Assembly (NCBI GenBank): GCA_009841075.1
Contig: VXMP01000008.1
Location: forward strand, 1 to 33,107
Direction of reading: 5' to 3'
Length of the DNA: 33,107 nucleotides
Source of the DNA: Acidimicrobiia bacterium
GTDB lineage: Bacteria > Actinomycetota > Acidimicrobiia > Spongiisociales > Spongiisociaceae
The notes under the pieces were generated by a model. That model saw only the letters and a program-made list of their open reading frames with translations, was not told the origin of the DNA and did not search any database. The stretch's first letter is position 1. Every line of letters begins with the position of its first letter. Both the position numbers and the translations under genes were made by a program. This document shows positions 25,189 to 33,107 of this stretch, in pieces.

Positions 25189-27516
25189 TTAAAGGGGAAA
25201 GAACACCGGAACCAGTGCCACCACGATGCCCAGCACCACCACCGTGAGAGGGGTTCCCACCCTCAGGTAGTCGGATGCCCGATAGCCACCCGCCCCCATG
25301 ACCAACAGGTTGGCTTTATGGCTGAACGGGGTCATAAACGCCGCCGATGCCGCCAGGCTCACCCCCATCATGACCGCGTAAGGGTTCATCCCCAGCTGGG
25401 CCGCCGTTTCCAGGGCGACCGGGGCCAACAGCACCACCGCCGGAGCCCCGTCCAAGGCCTGACTTAACAGGCTGGCCAGTACCACCAGGGCGACGAGGAT
25501 GGCGTAGGAACCCAGCGGCCCCACCCATTCGCCGACCCGATCCACCAGAAGCAGGGCCGCACCGGTACTTTCCATGGCGAAACCCACCGGTAGTACCGCA
25601 GCCACCAGAAAGATGGTTCGCCACTCTATCGCCCGATAGGCCTCCTCCATGGTGACGGTTCCGAACAACAGAACCAGGCTGGCGGAGGTAAAGGCGGCCA
25701 CATGGATGGGCTGGATCCCCAGTACCACCATGGCCACCATCAAAAGCAGCGCCCCCAACGCAATCGGTGCCTTTTCCGGACGTCTGGGCCGGGTTCCCGC
25801 CGGGGAAAGGAGCACGAAATTAGGGTCGGACGCCAGCAGCCGAATCCTTTCCCAGGGGCCGCGCACCAAAAGGGCGTCACCGAACCGGATGGTCAGATCG
25901 GCCAGCCCCTTGTAGATGGAACCTCCGTCACGCCAGACCGCCAGCAGGGTAAGCCCATAGCGATCTCGGAAGCGGAGCTCGCTCGGCGTTTTGCCGTCCA
26001 GTACCGAACGGGGGGCCAGGGCCGCCTCGACTATCCCGATGTCCTCGGACTCCAGCTCCTCCTTACCGGTTCGGGAGTGCACTTCGAGGTTACCCAGGCG
26101 CACCAATCTTTCCAGGCGAGACGCATCACACGCCACCAAGAGGCTGTCGCCGGCCTGCAAAACCTTATCCGCCCCCACGTCCAGCCGGGTTTCCCCGTCG
26201 CGGATGATGCCCCCGATGGTCACGCCTGCCAGCTCGCTCAGCCGGCTGGAACCGATGCTGGAACCGACCAGCGAAGAGGTTGGGGGGATTCGTAGCATCG
26301 AAATGTTATCCGAGAGGTCCTCTAAAGCGGCCAGCCCCAACCGCTTGACCCAGAAATTCGAGTCGGACCGCATTTTGTGTAGAAGGGATCGTGGTCCGAG
26401 GGCGATAACCTGGTCTCCGGCCCTTATGATCCGGCCCGCCAGGTTGTCCTGCAGTACGGTTCCCTCCCGGATCACCCCCACGATCACCGCCCCGTAATGG
26501 TTCTTGAAACGGGCTTGACCGGGGCTGGTGTCGGCCAGCACGGAGGAGGGAGGAACTTCGAAGCTGATAGCGGTAAACCCTCCGATCGGCCTCGGGAGCA
26601 GCCGGGCGGAGGTCGGGCGAATTTCTATTCTCCCCACCCGGATCAGATCCTCCAGGTCCGAAAGCCTGCCCTCCACCAGCAGGGTGTCGCCTTCTTTCAG
26701 TCGGGTGCCTCCGGTGGGGGAAATCCGTTTCGAGCCCCGCAGAATGTTGACTACCTGGATTCCCAAGGTGCCGGACAGATTGGCCTCGGACAGGGTGAGG
26801 TTATCCAAGGTGGAGTCGTTCGGGATGCGGACGGTGAATAAGCGCTCCTCCAGCCGGTAGACGTGGGTCAGCTCCTCGGCTTCCGACTCGGCCGGACCGA
26901 CCAGACGGTCGGGCAGCAGCTTCCGTCCGACTGTGATCATGAACAAGATCCCCACCCCCAGGAGAACCAGGCCGATGGGAGTGAAATCGAACAGACCGAA
27001 GGGGGCCAGGTTGCGTTCGGAGATGATGGTGGCGGCCACGATATTGGGCGGCGTCCCCACCATGGTGGTAGTGCCACCCAGGATCGACCCAAAGGCGAGG
27101 GGCATCATAAGACGAGAGGGGGACAACGCCGCCCGGCGGGCGATACCTGCCACCGCCGGCATCAGAACCGCAGTGGCGGCGATGTTGTTCATAAACCCGG
27201 AAAGAATCCCCGACACCAGCATCAAGATGACCACCAAAGGGATTTCCTTGTTTCCGACCAGCGCATAGACCCGATTGGCCACCACGTCGGCCACTCCGGT
27301 GTAAAGGAGGGAGGCGCTGATCACGAAGATGGCCAGCATGGTGATCACAGCCGGAGAGGAAAAGCCGCTGAAGGCCTCGGTCGGGCCCACATAGCCGGCC
27401 AGGATCAGAACCACCAGGCCTAGGAAGGCGGTGAGGTCTACCGGCAGTCGGGCGGTCAGGAAGAGATAGGCCATGACCACCAGCAGCAGCCAGAGGGCGG
27501 CGATCTGCCAGGTCAA
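25189..27516 (-). CDS. SLC13-type anion transporter with four RCK_C domains
   Basis: The 775-residue membrane protein has two blocks of helices (about 1-200 and 582-775) of the SLC13/ArsB ion-transporter superfamily, enclosing a long cytoplasmic insert (about 222-572) made of four RCK_C (TrkA-C-like) domains starting near 222, 314, 403 and 491. First-block motifs FMNNIAATAVLMP and VGTPPN are present. The matching second-block site reads ALDGAPAVVLLAP, departing from the usual SN-type motif. RCK_C domains normally sense a small ligand, so transport is probably gated. Sulphate, dicarboxylate or another anion are all possible. The TTG start lies 34 nt after its paralogue. Confidence 0.9.
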   Translation of the reverse strand: MTWQIAALWLLLVVMAYLFLTARLPVDLTAFLGLVVLILAGYVGPTEAFSGFSSPAVITMLAIFVISASLLYTGVADVVANRVYALVGNKEIPLVVILMLVSGILSGFMNNIAATAVLMPAVAGIARRAALSPSRLMMPLAFGSILGGTTTMVGTPPNIVAATIISERNLAPFGLFDFTPIGLVLLGVGILFMITVGRKLLPDRLVGPAESEAEELTHVYRLEERLFTVRIPNDSTLDNLTLSEANLSGTLGIQVVNILRGSKRISPTGGTRLKEGDTLLVEGRLSDLEDLIRVGRIEIRPTSARLLPRPIGGFTAISFEVPPSSVLADTSPGQARFKNHYGAVIVGVIREGTVLQDNLAGRIIRAGDQVIALGPRSLLHKMRSDSNFWVKRLGLAALEDLSDNISMLRIPPTSSLVGSSIGSSRLSELAGVTIGGIIRDGETRLDVGADKVLQAGDSLLVACDASRLERLVRLGNLEVHSRTGKEELESEDIGIVEAALAPRSVLDGKTPSELRFRDRYGLTLLAVWRDGGSIYKGLADLTIRFGDALLVRGPWERIRLLASDPNFVLLSPAGTRPRRPEKAPIALGALLLMVAMVVLGIQPIHVAAFTSASLVLLFGTVTMEEAYRAIEWRTIFLVAAVLPVGFAMESTGAALLLVDRVGEWVGPLGSYAILVALVVLASLLSQALDGAPAVVLLAPVALETAAQLGMNPYAVMMGVSLAASAAFMTPFSHKANLLVMGAGGYRASDYLRVGTPLTVVVLGIVVALVPVFFPL

Positions 27517-27550
27517 CTCAGATCGACCCGAAGGAATGTAAAGCCCGGCA

Positions 27551-29314
27551 TCACAGAACCCATAATTGGGGGATGAAGATCACGGACAGAACCCAGAACA
27601 GAATGCTGAGTGGCACTCCGGCGCGCAGGAAGTCGGTGTATCTGTAGCCGCCTGCGTTGTAGACCATCATGTTGGTCTGATATCCGACCGGGGTGGAGAA
27701 CCCGGCCGAGGCGGCGAAGGTGATGACCAGCAGGAATGATCGGGGGTCCACCCCCAACGCCTCGGCCGAGGAGATGGCGATCGGTGCCAGCAGAACGGCG
27801 GCGGCGGCGTTGCTGATCATGTTGGTGAGGACCGAGGTCAGCAGGTAGAGAACCGCCAGGACCGCTACCGGACCCATATCGCCCACCATCCCCAGCGCCC
27901 AATCGGCGATCGTCTCGGCCGCTCCGGAGGTTTGCATGGCCGTCCCCAGCGGGAGGATGCCTGCCAGCACAAAAATCACCTGCCAGTCGATGGCGTGGTA
28001 GGCCTCCTCCATGGTCAGAACGCGGGTCAGAAGCAGCGCCAAACAGCCCAGCAGGGCGGCCACCAGCATGGGGAAGACGTCAAAGGCTGCCAGCCCGATC
28101 ACGACGGCGAAGACCGCCAAAACCAGCGGTGCCCGGCGTCGTCCGATCCGCCGGGGCATTTCGTTGAGCACGATGAAATCGTCGCTGCGGCGAAGCGCCC
28201 GGATGTCCTCTTCGTGGGCTTGGAGAAGTATCTCGTCGCCGAGGCCGAACCGAACCGAACTCAGCTGGTCGTTGATGGACTCTCCTCTTCTCAGCAGGGC
28301 CAGAACCAAGGCCTTGTAACGGTTCCTGAAATCGACTTCTTTGAGGGTGTGGCCGATCAGCTCGGAGGCCGGGGCGATCAGTACCTGGACCAGACGGAGG
28401 TCGTCTTCCTGAAAAATTTCGTCCCGCACCTCGAAGTCGGCGTTCAGTTCCAAACCCATCGTGTCCCGCAGCAACATCAGCTCGTCGAAACTTCCTCGGA
28501 CCAGCAGCACGTTGTCGGGTTCCAGGACCTGGCGAAGGGGGGCCCAACCGGCGTCTCCGCTACCCAGAACCCGGATCACGGTCACATCGTGCTCGTCTCC
28601 GAGATGGCTGTCGATCACCGTCTTTCCTACCAGGGGCGAGTCGCTTTGGATGCGCATCTCGGTTACGTATTCGTCCAGGTGAAAGGTGGTTAACGGCTCC
28701 ACATCACGGTCGGGTAGGAGCCATTTTCCAAACACCAGGAAATAGAGCATTCCGGCGAAGAAGAGGATCAGCCCCATCCGGCTGAACTCGAACATGCTGA
28801 AGGCACCGTATCCGGCCTGCTCGGAGATGGAGTTGACCAACAGGTTGGTGGAGGTGCCGATCAGGGTGCACACCCCGCCGAACTGGGAGGCGTAGGAAAG
28901 GGGGATAAGGAGCTTGGAGGAAGACAGTCGTCGTCGGTTGGCCAAAACCCCTACCAACGGGATAAACACGGCCACGGCGGCGGTGTTGTTGACGAAGGCC
29001 GACATTAAGGTCACCGCCGTCATCACGGTCACCAGAGCCCAGAAATGATTCCGCCCGAAGCGAACCATCAACCTGCCCACGTAATCGGTGGCACCGGTAT
29101 GGCTCAATCCGGCACTAAGCACGAACATGGCGGCCACGGTTACGGTGGCGGAGTTGCTGAAACCGGCCAAGCCTTCGAGCGGGGTAACCAAACCCAAGCC
29201 CAGCAGAGCCCCCAGGCACAGCATGGCCACCATATCCAAGGGGAACTTTTCGGTGACGAACAGCACGACCGTAGCCAGCATGATGACCAGGACGAGGACG
29301 GCATCTCCGGACAT
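27551..29314 (-). CDS. SLC13-type anion transporter with two RCK_C domains
   Basis: The 587-residue paralogue of the downstream gene has the common layout: helices about 1-200, two RCK_C domains (about 216-288 and 305-384), then helices to the end. Conserved transport motifs are present in both halves: VNNTAAVAVFIP (108-119) and IGTSTN (152-157), then MISNAAAAVLLAP and GYQTNMMV. Similar bacterial and algal proteins are called sulphate or sodium/anion permeases, but the substrate cannot be read here. It is the first gene of the operon running to glpD. No strong ribosome site precedes its ATG, so the message may be leaderless or weakly translated. Confidence 0.92.
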   Translation of the reverse strand: MSGDAVLVLVIMLATVVLFVTEKFPLDMVAMLCLGALLGLGLVTPLEGLAGFSNSATVTVAAMFVLSAGLSHTGATDYVGRLMVRFGRNHFWALVTVMTAVTLMSAFVNNTAAVAVFIPLVGVLANRRRLSSSKLLIPLSYASQFGGVCTLIGTSTNLLVNSISEQAGYGAFSMFEFSRMGLILFFAGMLYFLVFGKWLLPDRDVEPLTTFHLDEYVTEMRIQSDSPLVGKTVIDSHLGDEHDVTVIRVLGSGDAGWAPLRQVLEPDNVLLVRGSFDELMLLRDTMGLELNADFEVRDEIFQEDDLRLVQVLIAPASELIGHTLKEVDFRNRYKALVLALLRRGESINDQLSSVRFGLGDEILLQAHEEDIRALRRSDDFIVLNEMPRRIGRRRAPLVLAVFAVVIGLAAFDVFPMLVAALLGCLALLLTRVLTMEEAYHAIDWQVIFVLAGILPLGTAMQTSGAAETIADWALGMVGDMGPVAVLAVLYLLTSVLTNMISNAAAAVLLAPIAISSAEALGVDPRSFLLVITFAASAGFSTPVGYQTNMMVYNAGGYRYTDFLRAGVPLSILFWVLSVIFIPQLWVL

Positions 29315-29366
29315 AGGGGGTGGCCTATCGGATTAAACCAACGAAGGGGAAACGGTCATTATCGAT

Positions 29367-29377
29367 AGGTAATACCT
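29367..29377. promoter_or_regulatory. small inverted repeat in a divergent promoter region
   Basis: AGGTA-A-TACCT forms an 11-bp inverted repeat in the 190-bp gap between the divergent SLC13 and hydrolase genes, inside the most A/T-rich part of the gap. It could be an operator for either unit. Short palindromes of this size also arise by chance. Confidence 0.2.
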
Positions 29378-29504
29378 TATCAGCACCAGGCCGTCACCCA
29401 CCGACCGGTTTTAGCCCATATGCGAAGATGAATCCACCTCAGGGGGAAACCTGGGCCGGATATCCTTATCATCGGAATCCGCCTACCTGCCGTAGTGAGA
29501 AAAA

Positions 29505-30266
29505 ATGTGTTTTCAGCCCGACTCTCTGCCTCCTATCCCTCGGGGGACCCGCCAGGCGCAGGGCCAAGATCTGGTCCTGACCGCCCGCGACGGCAACCGC
29601 CTGGCCGCCTTCGAAGCCAAAGGAACCTCGGCCTCCGAAGCCGCGGTAGTGGTTTTGCCTGACGTACGAGGGTTGTTCCGCTTCTATAAACAGCTGGCGG
29701 TCTACCTGGCGGCCGCCGGTTACGACTCCCTGGCCATCGACTATTTCGGACGCACGGCCGGTTTGGGGGAGCGTCCGGACGACTGGGACTTCTGGCCGCA
29801 CGTATACGACACCACCTTCGGCGGCATCAGAGACGATGTAACCGCAGCGGTCTCGCATCTGCGTCAATCCGATCCCGACCTTCCCGTCTTCACGGTCGGG
29901 TTTTGCTTCGGCGGCTCCAACTCCTGGCATCAGGCCGCCAACGGGCTGCGGCTGTCCGGCGTGGTGGGTTTCTACGGTAAACCCCGCCGTCCGGAGGAGG
30001 AAGCCGGTGCCATTGATCGGGTAACCGGCATGGCCTGTCCGGTGCTGGCTTTGATGGGAGGAGACGATCCCAGCATTCCCCTAGAGGAGGTCGACCGGTT
30101 TGAGCAGGCTCTGACCGAGGCCGGAGTTCCCCACCAGGTGATCACCTACCCCGGAGCACCGCACTCCTTTTTCGACCGCCGCCTGGAAGAGTTCGCCGAG
30201 GAATCCGCCGATGCCTGGGAGCGGATGCTCGACTTTTTCGCCGCCAACACCCAACCGAGGTCATAA
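29505..30266 (+). CDS. dienelactone-hydrolase-family protein
   Basis: This 253-residue alpha/beta hydrolase has the family N-terminus MCFQPDSLPPIP, the LPDVRGL strand-loop (51-57), the nucleophile Cys134 in GFCFGG (132-137), an acid residue in MGGDDPSIP (Asp187 or Asp188) and His220 in YPGAPHSFFD. Cys-Asp-His is the dienelactone hydrolase triad. True substrates vary widely in this family, so dienelactone itself is not claimed. The ATG is supported by the conserved N-terminus. An ABC exporter gene follows after 3 nt, suggesting a shared role such as detoxification, which is inference. Confidence 0.9.
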   Translation: MCFQPDSLPPIPRGTRQAQGQDLVLTARDGNRLAAFEAKGTSASEAAVVVLPDVRGLFRFYKQLAVYLAAAGYDSLAIDYFGRTAGLGERPDDWDFWPHVYDTTFGGIRDDVTAAVSHLRQSDPDLPVFTVGFCFGGSNSWHQAANGLRLSGVVGFYGKPRRPEEEAGAIDRVTGMACPVLALMGGDDPSIPLEEVDRFEQALTEAGVPHQVITYPGAPHSFFDRRLEEFAEESADAWERMLDFFAANTQPRS

Positions 30267-30269
30267 ACA

Positions 30270-31172
30270 ATGCCACCCGTGATCGAAACCCGAGGGCTCA
30301 CCAAGTACTACGGAGAAACCGCCGGAATAGTCGACCTGGACCTGGCCGTGGATCCCGGAGAGGTATTCGGCTTTATCGGTCCTAACGGTGCCGGCAAGAC
30401 CACCACCATCCGCCTCCTGCTCAACTTCCTCCAACCCACCCGAGGTTCGGGAACCCTTTTCGGCTTGGACATGGTGGCCGAGTCGGTGGCCATCCGCCGT
30501 CGGGTGGGCTATTTACCGGGTGACCTGGCCCTCTATCCGTCGATGACCGGACGGGAGTTCCTTCTTTATTTCAGCAGGTTACGGGGAATCGACACCGCCT
30601 CGACCACGGTTCGGCTGGCCGAGCGTTTCGAGCTGGACCTGGACCGGCGTATCAAGGAATATTCCAAAGGGAACCGACAGAAGGTGGGCCTAGTCAACGC
30701 GTTCATGCACCAGCCCGACCTGTTGATACTGGACGAGCCGACCGGTGGCCTTGACCCTCTGATGCAGCAGGAGTTCGCCGCCCTGGTTCGAGAGGTCGGC
30801 CGCGAGGGACGGACCGTCTTCCTATCCTCGCATTATCTGCCGGAGGTGGAACGGATTGCCGACCGGGTGGGTATCGTCCGCCTCGGCCGCCTGATCGCAG
30901 AAGACACCCTGGAGGGGTTCCGTACCCGCATCCATTCCAACCTGTCGATCGAGTTCCCGGCACCGGTTGACGAAGCCGGCTTCGCGGGCTTGGCAGGAGT
31001 CAACACGGTAGAGGTCGAAGACGGGGGGAAACGGCTGAAGCTGAGCGTCTCAGGTCCTCAGCAGGAGGTGATAAGAGCCGCTGCCGACGCCGGAGCGGTC
31101 GCCATCCACTCCGAAGAGGCCGACCTGGATGAGGTGTTTCTCACCTACTACGGGTCAGACCACCAACCGTGA
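30270..31172 (+). CDS. ABC-2 type exporter ATP-binding protein
   Basis: The 300-residue ATPase has Walker A GPNGAGKT (37-44), a signature YSKGNRQK (131-138) typical of drug-export ATPases rather than LSGGQ, Walker B LLILDE (151-156), and an H-loop SSHYL near 187. A C-terminal extension of about 80 residues after the core, ending DLDEVFLTYYG, is typical of DrrA-like proteins. It powers the two-part permease encoded next; the stop and next start overlap (GTGA). Substrate unknown. Confidence 0.94.
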   Translation: MPPVIETRGLTKYYGETAGIVDLDLAVDPGEVFGFIGPNGAGKTTTIRLLLNFLQPTRGSGTLFGLDMVAESVAIRRRVGYLPGDLALYPSMTGREFLLYFSRLRGIDTASTTVRLAERFELDLDRRIKEYSKGNRQKVGLVNAFMHQPDLLILDEPTGGLDPLMQQEFAALVREVGREGRTVFLSSHYLPEVERIADRVGIVRLGRLIAEDTLEGFRTRIHSNLSIEFPAPVDEAGFAGLAGVNTVEVEDGGKRLKLSVSGPQQEVIRAAADAGAVAIHSEEADLDEVFLTYYGSDHQP

Positions 31173-32836
31173 TTCTTGCCAAGACCCTTCTGGATCGCCG
31201 CCGAGCCCTGATCGGCTACAGCCTGGGCTTGAGCTTCCTGGTCTTTTGGGTGGGGGCACTTTTTCCGGTTCTGCGCGACAACGAAGGCTTCGCCGACATC
31301 ATGGAGAGGGTTCCCCAGGAGATGTTCGCCGCCTTCGGGATGGACCTCGAAACCTTTCTGACCGCCGCCGGTTTCGTGTTCGCCGAGTTCTTCGCCCTGT
31401 TCGCCCCGCTTTTCATCCTCCTGTTCGTGATCAGTTCGGTAACAGGCGAGATCGTCGCGGAAGAGCGGGACGGGCTGATGGACATGGTGCTTTCCAATCC
31501 GGTGTCCCGTAGACGGGTTTTCTTGGAGAAGGCGGCCGGGGTAGCGGTAGGCTCTTTCCTCACCGTAACGGCGATAACGGCCTCGCTTCTGATAACCAAC
31601 CCGGCGTTCGGGCTCGGCCTGCAGGTGGGTGGGATTCTGGCTACCGGCCTGTCGCTGTTCCTGTTAGGAAGCACTTTCGGCGGGGTGGCGCTGCTGGTAG
31701 GAACCTTGACCGCCCGGCCCGCTGCAGCCGGGGGGATAGCCGGAATGACGGCCTTTCTGTCCTGGTTCGCCACCGGCTTCTCGAACCTCTTCACCTGGTT
31801 GGAAGGCGTGGCGGCCCTCAGCCCGTTTACCTGGTATCAGGAGCCCAACCCACTCACCGCCGGTTTCGGCGTGGGATACCTTTGGCTCGCCTTGTCCACG
31901 CTGGTTTTGGTAGCCACGGCCACGATGCTGTTCGACCGGAGGGACATAGCCATCGAGCGACAAGTGCTACCCGATGTCGGCTCCTTGCTGTGGGGACGGA
32001 CCGCTCGGATCAGCCGACCTCGAACCGCCTGGCTACTTTCCACCCCGTTTGGCAAGACCCTCTGGGATCGCCGTCGGACCATCTGGGCCTGGGGTGGAGG
32101 CCTCGGCCTGCTGGCACTGGCCATGTTCTCGGCCTGGCCCACCATGGCCAGGGACGCCGACGCCCTGGCCGGTTTGATCACCGCCATGCCCAGGGAGGCG
32201 TTCGCCGTCTTCGGCATTACCAATCCGGAGGCCTTGGTGACGCCCGCCGGGTTTATCTCATCGCGCACCTACCAGTCGATCGGCCCGATCGTGGTGATCA
32301 TCTTCTGTGTTCGGGGGGTGTCCACCGCCCTGGTCGGACAGGAGAAATCAGGAACGCTCGACCTGGTCCTGTCCAACCCCTCCTCACGCCGCCGGGTGAT
32401 CGCCTCCAAGCTGGCCGGAGTAGGACTTTCAGCGGGTTTGGTGGTGCTCGTCCCGACCGCGGTGGCGCTGCTCGGCGACCGGCCTTGGGAGACGGAACTC
32501 GGAGTGGGGCCTATTTTGGCGGCCGGTGCCGGACTCTTTCTGCTGGGAAGCTTCTTCACTGCTTTGGCCCTCCTGCTCTGGGCGGTCAAGGCCTCCCTCC
32601 CGGCGGTTCCCATAGCCGGTTTCGTAGCTTTCGCCACCTTCATGATGAACGGGCTGGGTGCCCTGGCGGACGGGTTGCAGCCGGTCCGACTGCTTTCCCC
32701 CTTCTACTGGTACTTCGGGGACACACCCCCACTCGCCAAAGGCTTCGAGCCCGCCTATTTCCTGCTGCTGATCGGAACCGCCCTCATGGTGACCCTGGCC
32801 GTCTCCCGATTCGGTCGAAGGGATATAGGTATCTGA
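31169..32836 (+). CDS. ABC-2 exporter permease with internal duplication (COG3559-like)
   Basis: The 555-residue protein is two homologous six-helix permease halves in one chain. Paired segments include LLDRRRALIGYSLG (7-20) with LWDRRRTIWAWGGG (298-311), DGLMDMVLSNPVSRRRV (101-117) with SGTLDLVLSNPSSRRRV, SPFTWYQEPNPL (218-229) with SPFYWYFGDTPPL, and DRRDIAIE (256-263) with GRRDIGI at the end. The layout matches proteins annotated as exporters of polyketide antibiotics (COG3559, TnrB3). With the preceding ATPase it would form a complete exporter. Start GTG overlaps the ATPase stop. Confidence 0.92.
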   Translation: MILAKTLLDRRRALIGYSLGLSFLVFWVGALFPVLRDNEGFADIMERVPQEMFAAFGMDLETFLTAAGFVFAEFFALFAPLFILLFVISSVTGEIVAEERDGLMDMVLSNPVSRRRVFLEKAAGVAVGSFLTVTAITASLLITNPAFGLGLQVGGILATGLSLFLLGSTFGGVALLVGTLTARPAAAGGIAGMTAFLSWFATGFSNLFTWLEGVAALSPFTWYQEPNPLTAGFGVGYLWLALSTLVLVATATMLFDRRDIAIERQVLPDVGSLLWGRTARISRPRTAWLLSTPFGKTLWDRRRTIWAWGGGLGLLALAMFSAWPTMARDADALAGLITAMPREAFAVFGITNPEALVTPAGFISSRTYQSIGPIVVIIFCVRGVSTALVGQEKSGTLDLVLSNPSSRRRVIASKLAGVGLSAGLVVLVPTAVALLGDRPWETELGVGPILAAGAGLFLLGSFFTALALLLWAVKASLPAVPIAGFVAFATFMMNGLGALADGLQPVRLLSPFYWYFGDTPPLAKGFEPAYFLLLIGTALMVTLAVSRFGRRDIGI

Positions 32837-32892
32837 CCGGACCGCTCGGCCTGAATCACCCTGACAAAGGACGAGGATTCAGGATTCTCTAG

Positions 32893-33107
32893 AAGCGTTT
32901 TGGCCCTCTCGATATAAGGGGGTTGAAAATGTCCCACAGGCATGATACGTAGGGGGTTGCCAAGCACCGAAGGCCGGGCAAGAGGTAGGTATCCCGATCG
33001 GATCCCCGGCAGTTGAGGGAACATATTTGTATGGAGCGAACAGCCGAACCGTAGTCTCCCGGCTTCAGTCCGGGCATGGTTGACCACGCTCCAAATCAGG
33101 TGGTGCG
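32893..33107 (-). repeat. dispersed noncoding repeat, copy C (cut by window end)
   Basis: This copy is in reverse orientation. The invariant block appears as AGGGAACATATTTGTA (33016-33031), with CATGATACGTAG (32941-32952) on one side and the CCGGG-type hairpin on the other. It matches copy B almost perfectly from CACCTGATT through CGTATCATG and less well toward 32893. The first hairpin lies beyond the window. It follows the exporter permease gene with 56 nt between. Bases 32837-32892 contain only a 7-bp inverted repeat, CTGAATC/GATTCAG (32851-32857, 32876-32882), without a T-run. Confidence 0.85.

Noticed and set aside
32851-32882. Inverted repeat after the exporter permease as a terminator
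   Set aside because: Only 7 bp with an 18-nt loop and no following T-run.

Overview
This window is a GC-rich chromosomal segment that carries a replication-origin gene cluster: dnaA, dnaN, recF, dciA (DUF721), gyrB, gyrA, then two DUF3566 membrane proteins, all on the + strand. DUF3566 directly after gyrA is an actinobacterial signature. A D,D-carboxypeptidase whose SLH repeats each carry a Cys pair (GCS...FCPD...VTRGQMAAFL style) resembles those I associate with the class Acidimicrobiia. My best guess is therefore an uncultured or poorly studied Acidimicrobiia-like actinobacterium; the class-level call is inference.

Layout. Positions 1-830 hold no credible gene but end in a DnaA-box cluster in front of dnaA. 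The dnaA-dnaN gap (2223-2506) is the best oriC: several DnaA-box-like 9-mers, two of them in tandem, followed by a short GC spacer, a CTA-type DnaA-trio stretch and a 14-nt pure A/T run. Replication and topology genes run to 10727. An oligopeptide ABC importer follows (fused double ATPase, lipoprotein, two permeases; 10760-16692), interrupted by a 114-bp perfect-ended inverted repeat between the binding-protein and permease genes. The - strand then carries a poorly recognised protein preceded by a 46-codon membrane ORF, and the SLH carboxypeptidase. Divergent from these is a two-gene + unit at 19696-22611: a metallo-beta-lactamase/double-rhodanese protein and a fused four-cluster ferredoxin/NrfD membrane protein, which together look like a sulfane-sulfur redox module without a molybdopterin subunit. 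A - strand operon (29314 to 23028) encodes two SLC13-type anion transporters with two and four RCK_C domains, a DUF1801 protein and glycerol-3-phosphate dehydrogenase. The last + unit is a dienelactone-hydrolase-family protein and a two-component ABC-2 exporter with an internally duplicated permease.

Three copies of one dispersed noncoding repeat (about 280-300 bp, hairpin-rich) lie at 16814-17120, 22669-22948 and 32893-33107 (cut by the window end). The first two sit between convergent genes and the third follows a gene end. I do not recognise this family, and it is the most promising unexplained structure here. No tRNA, rRNA, CRISPR array, transposase or prophage gene was seen.
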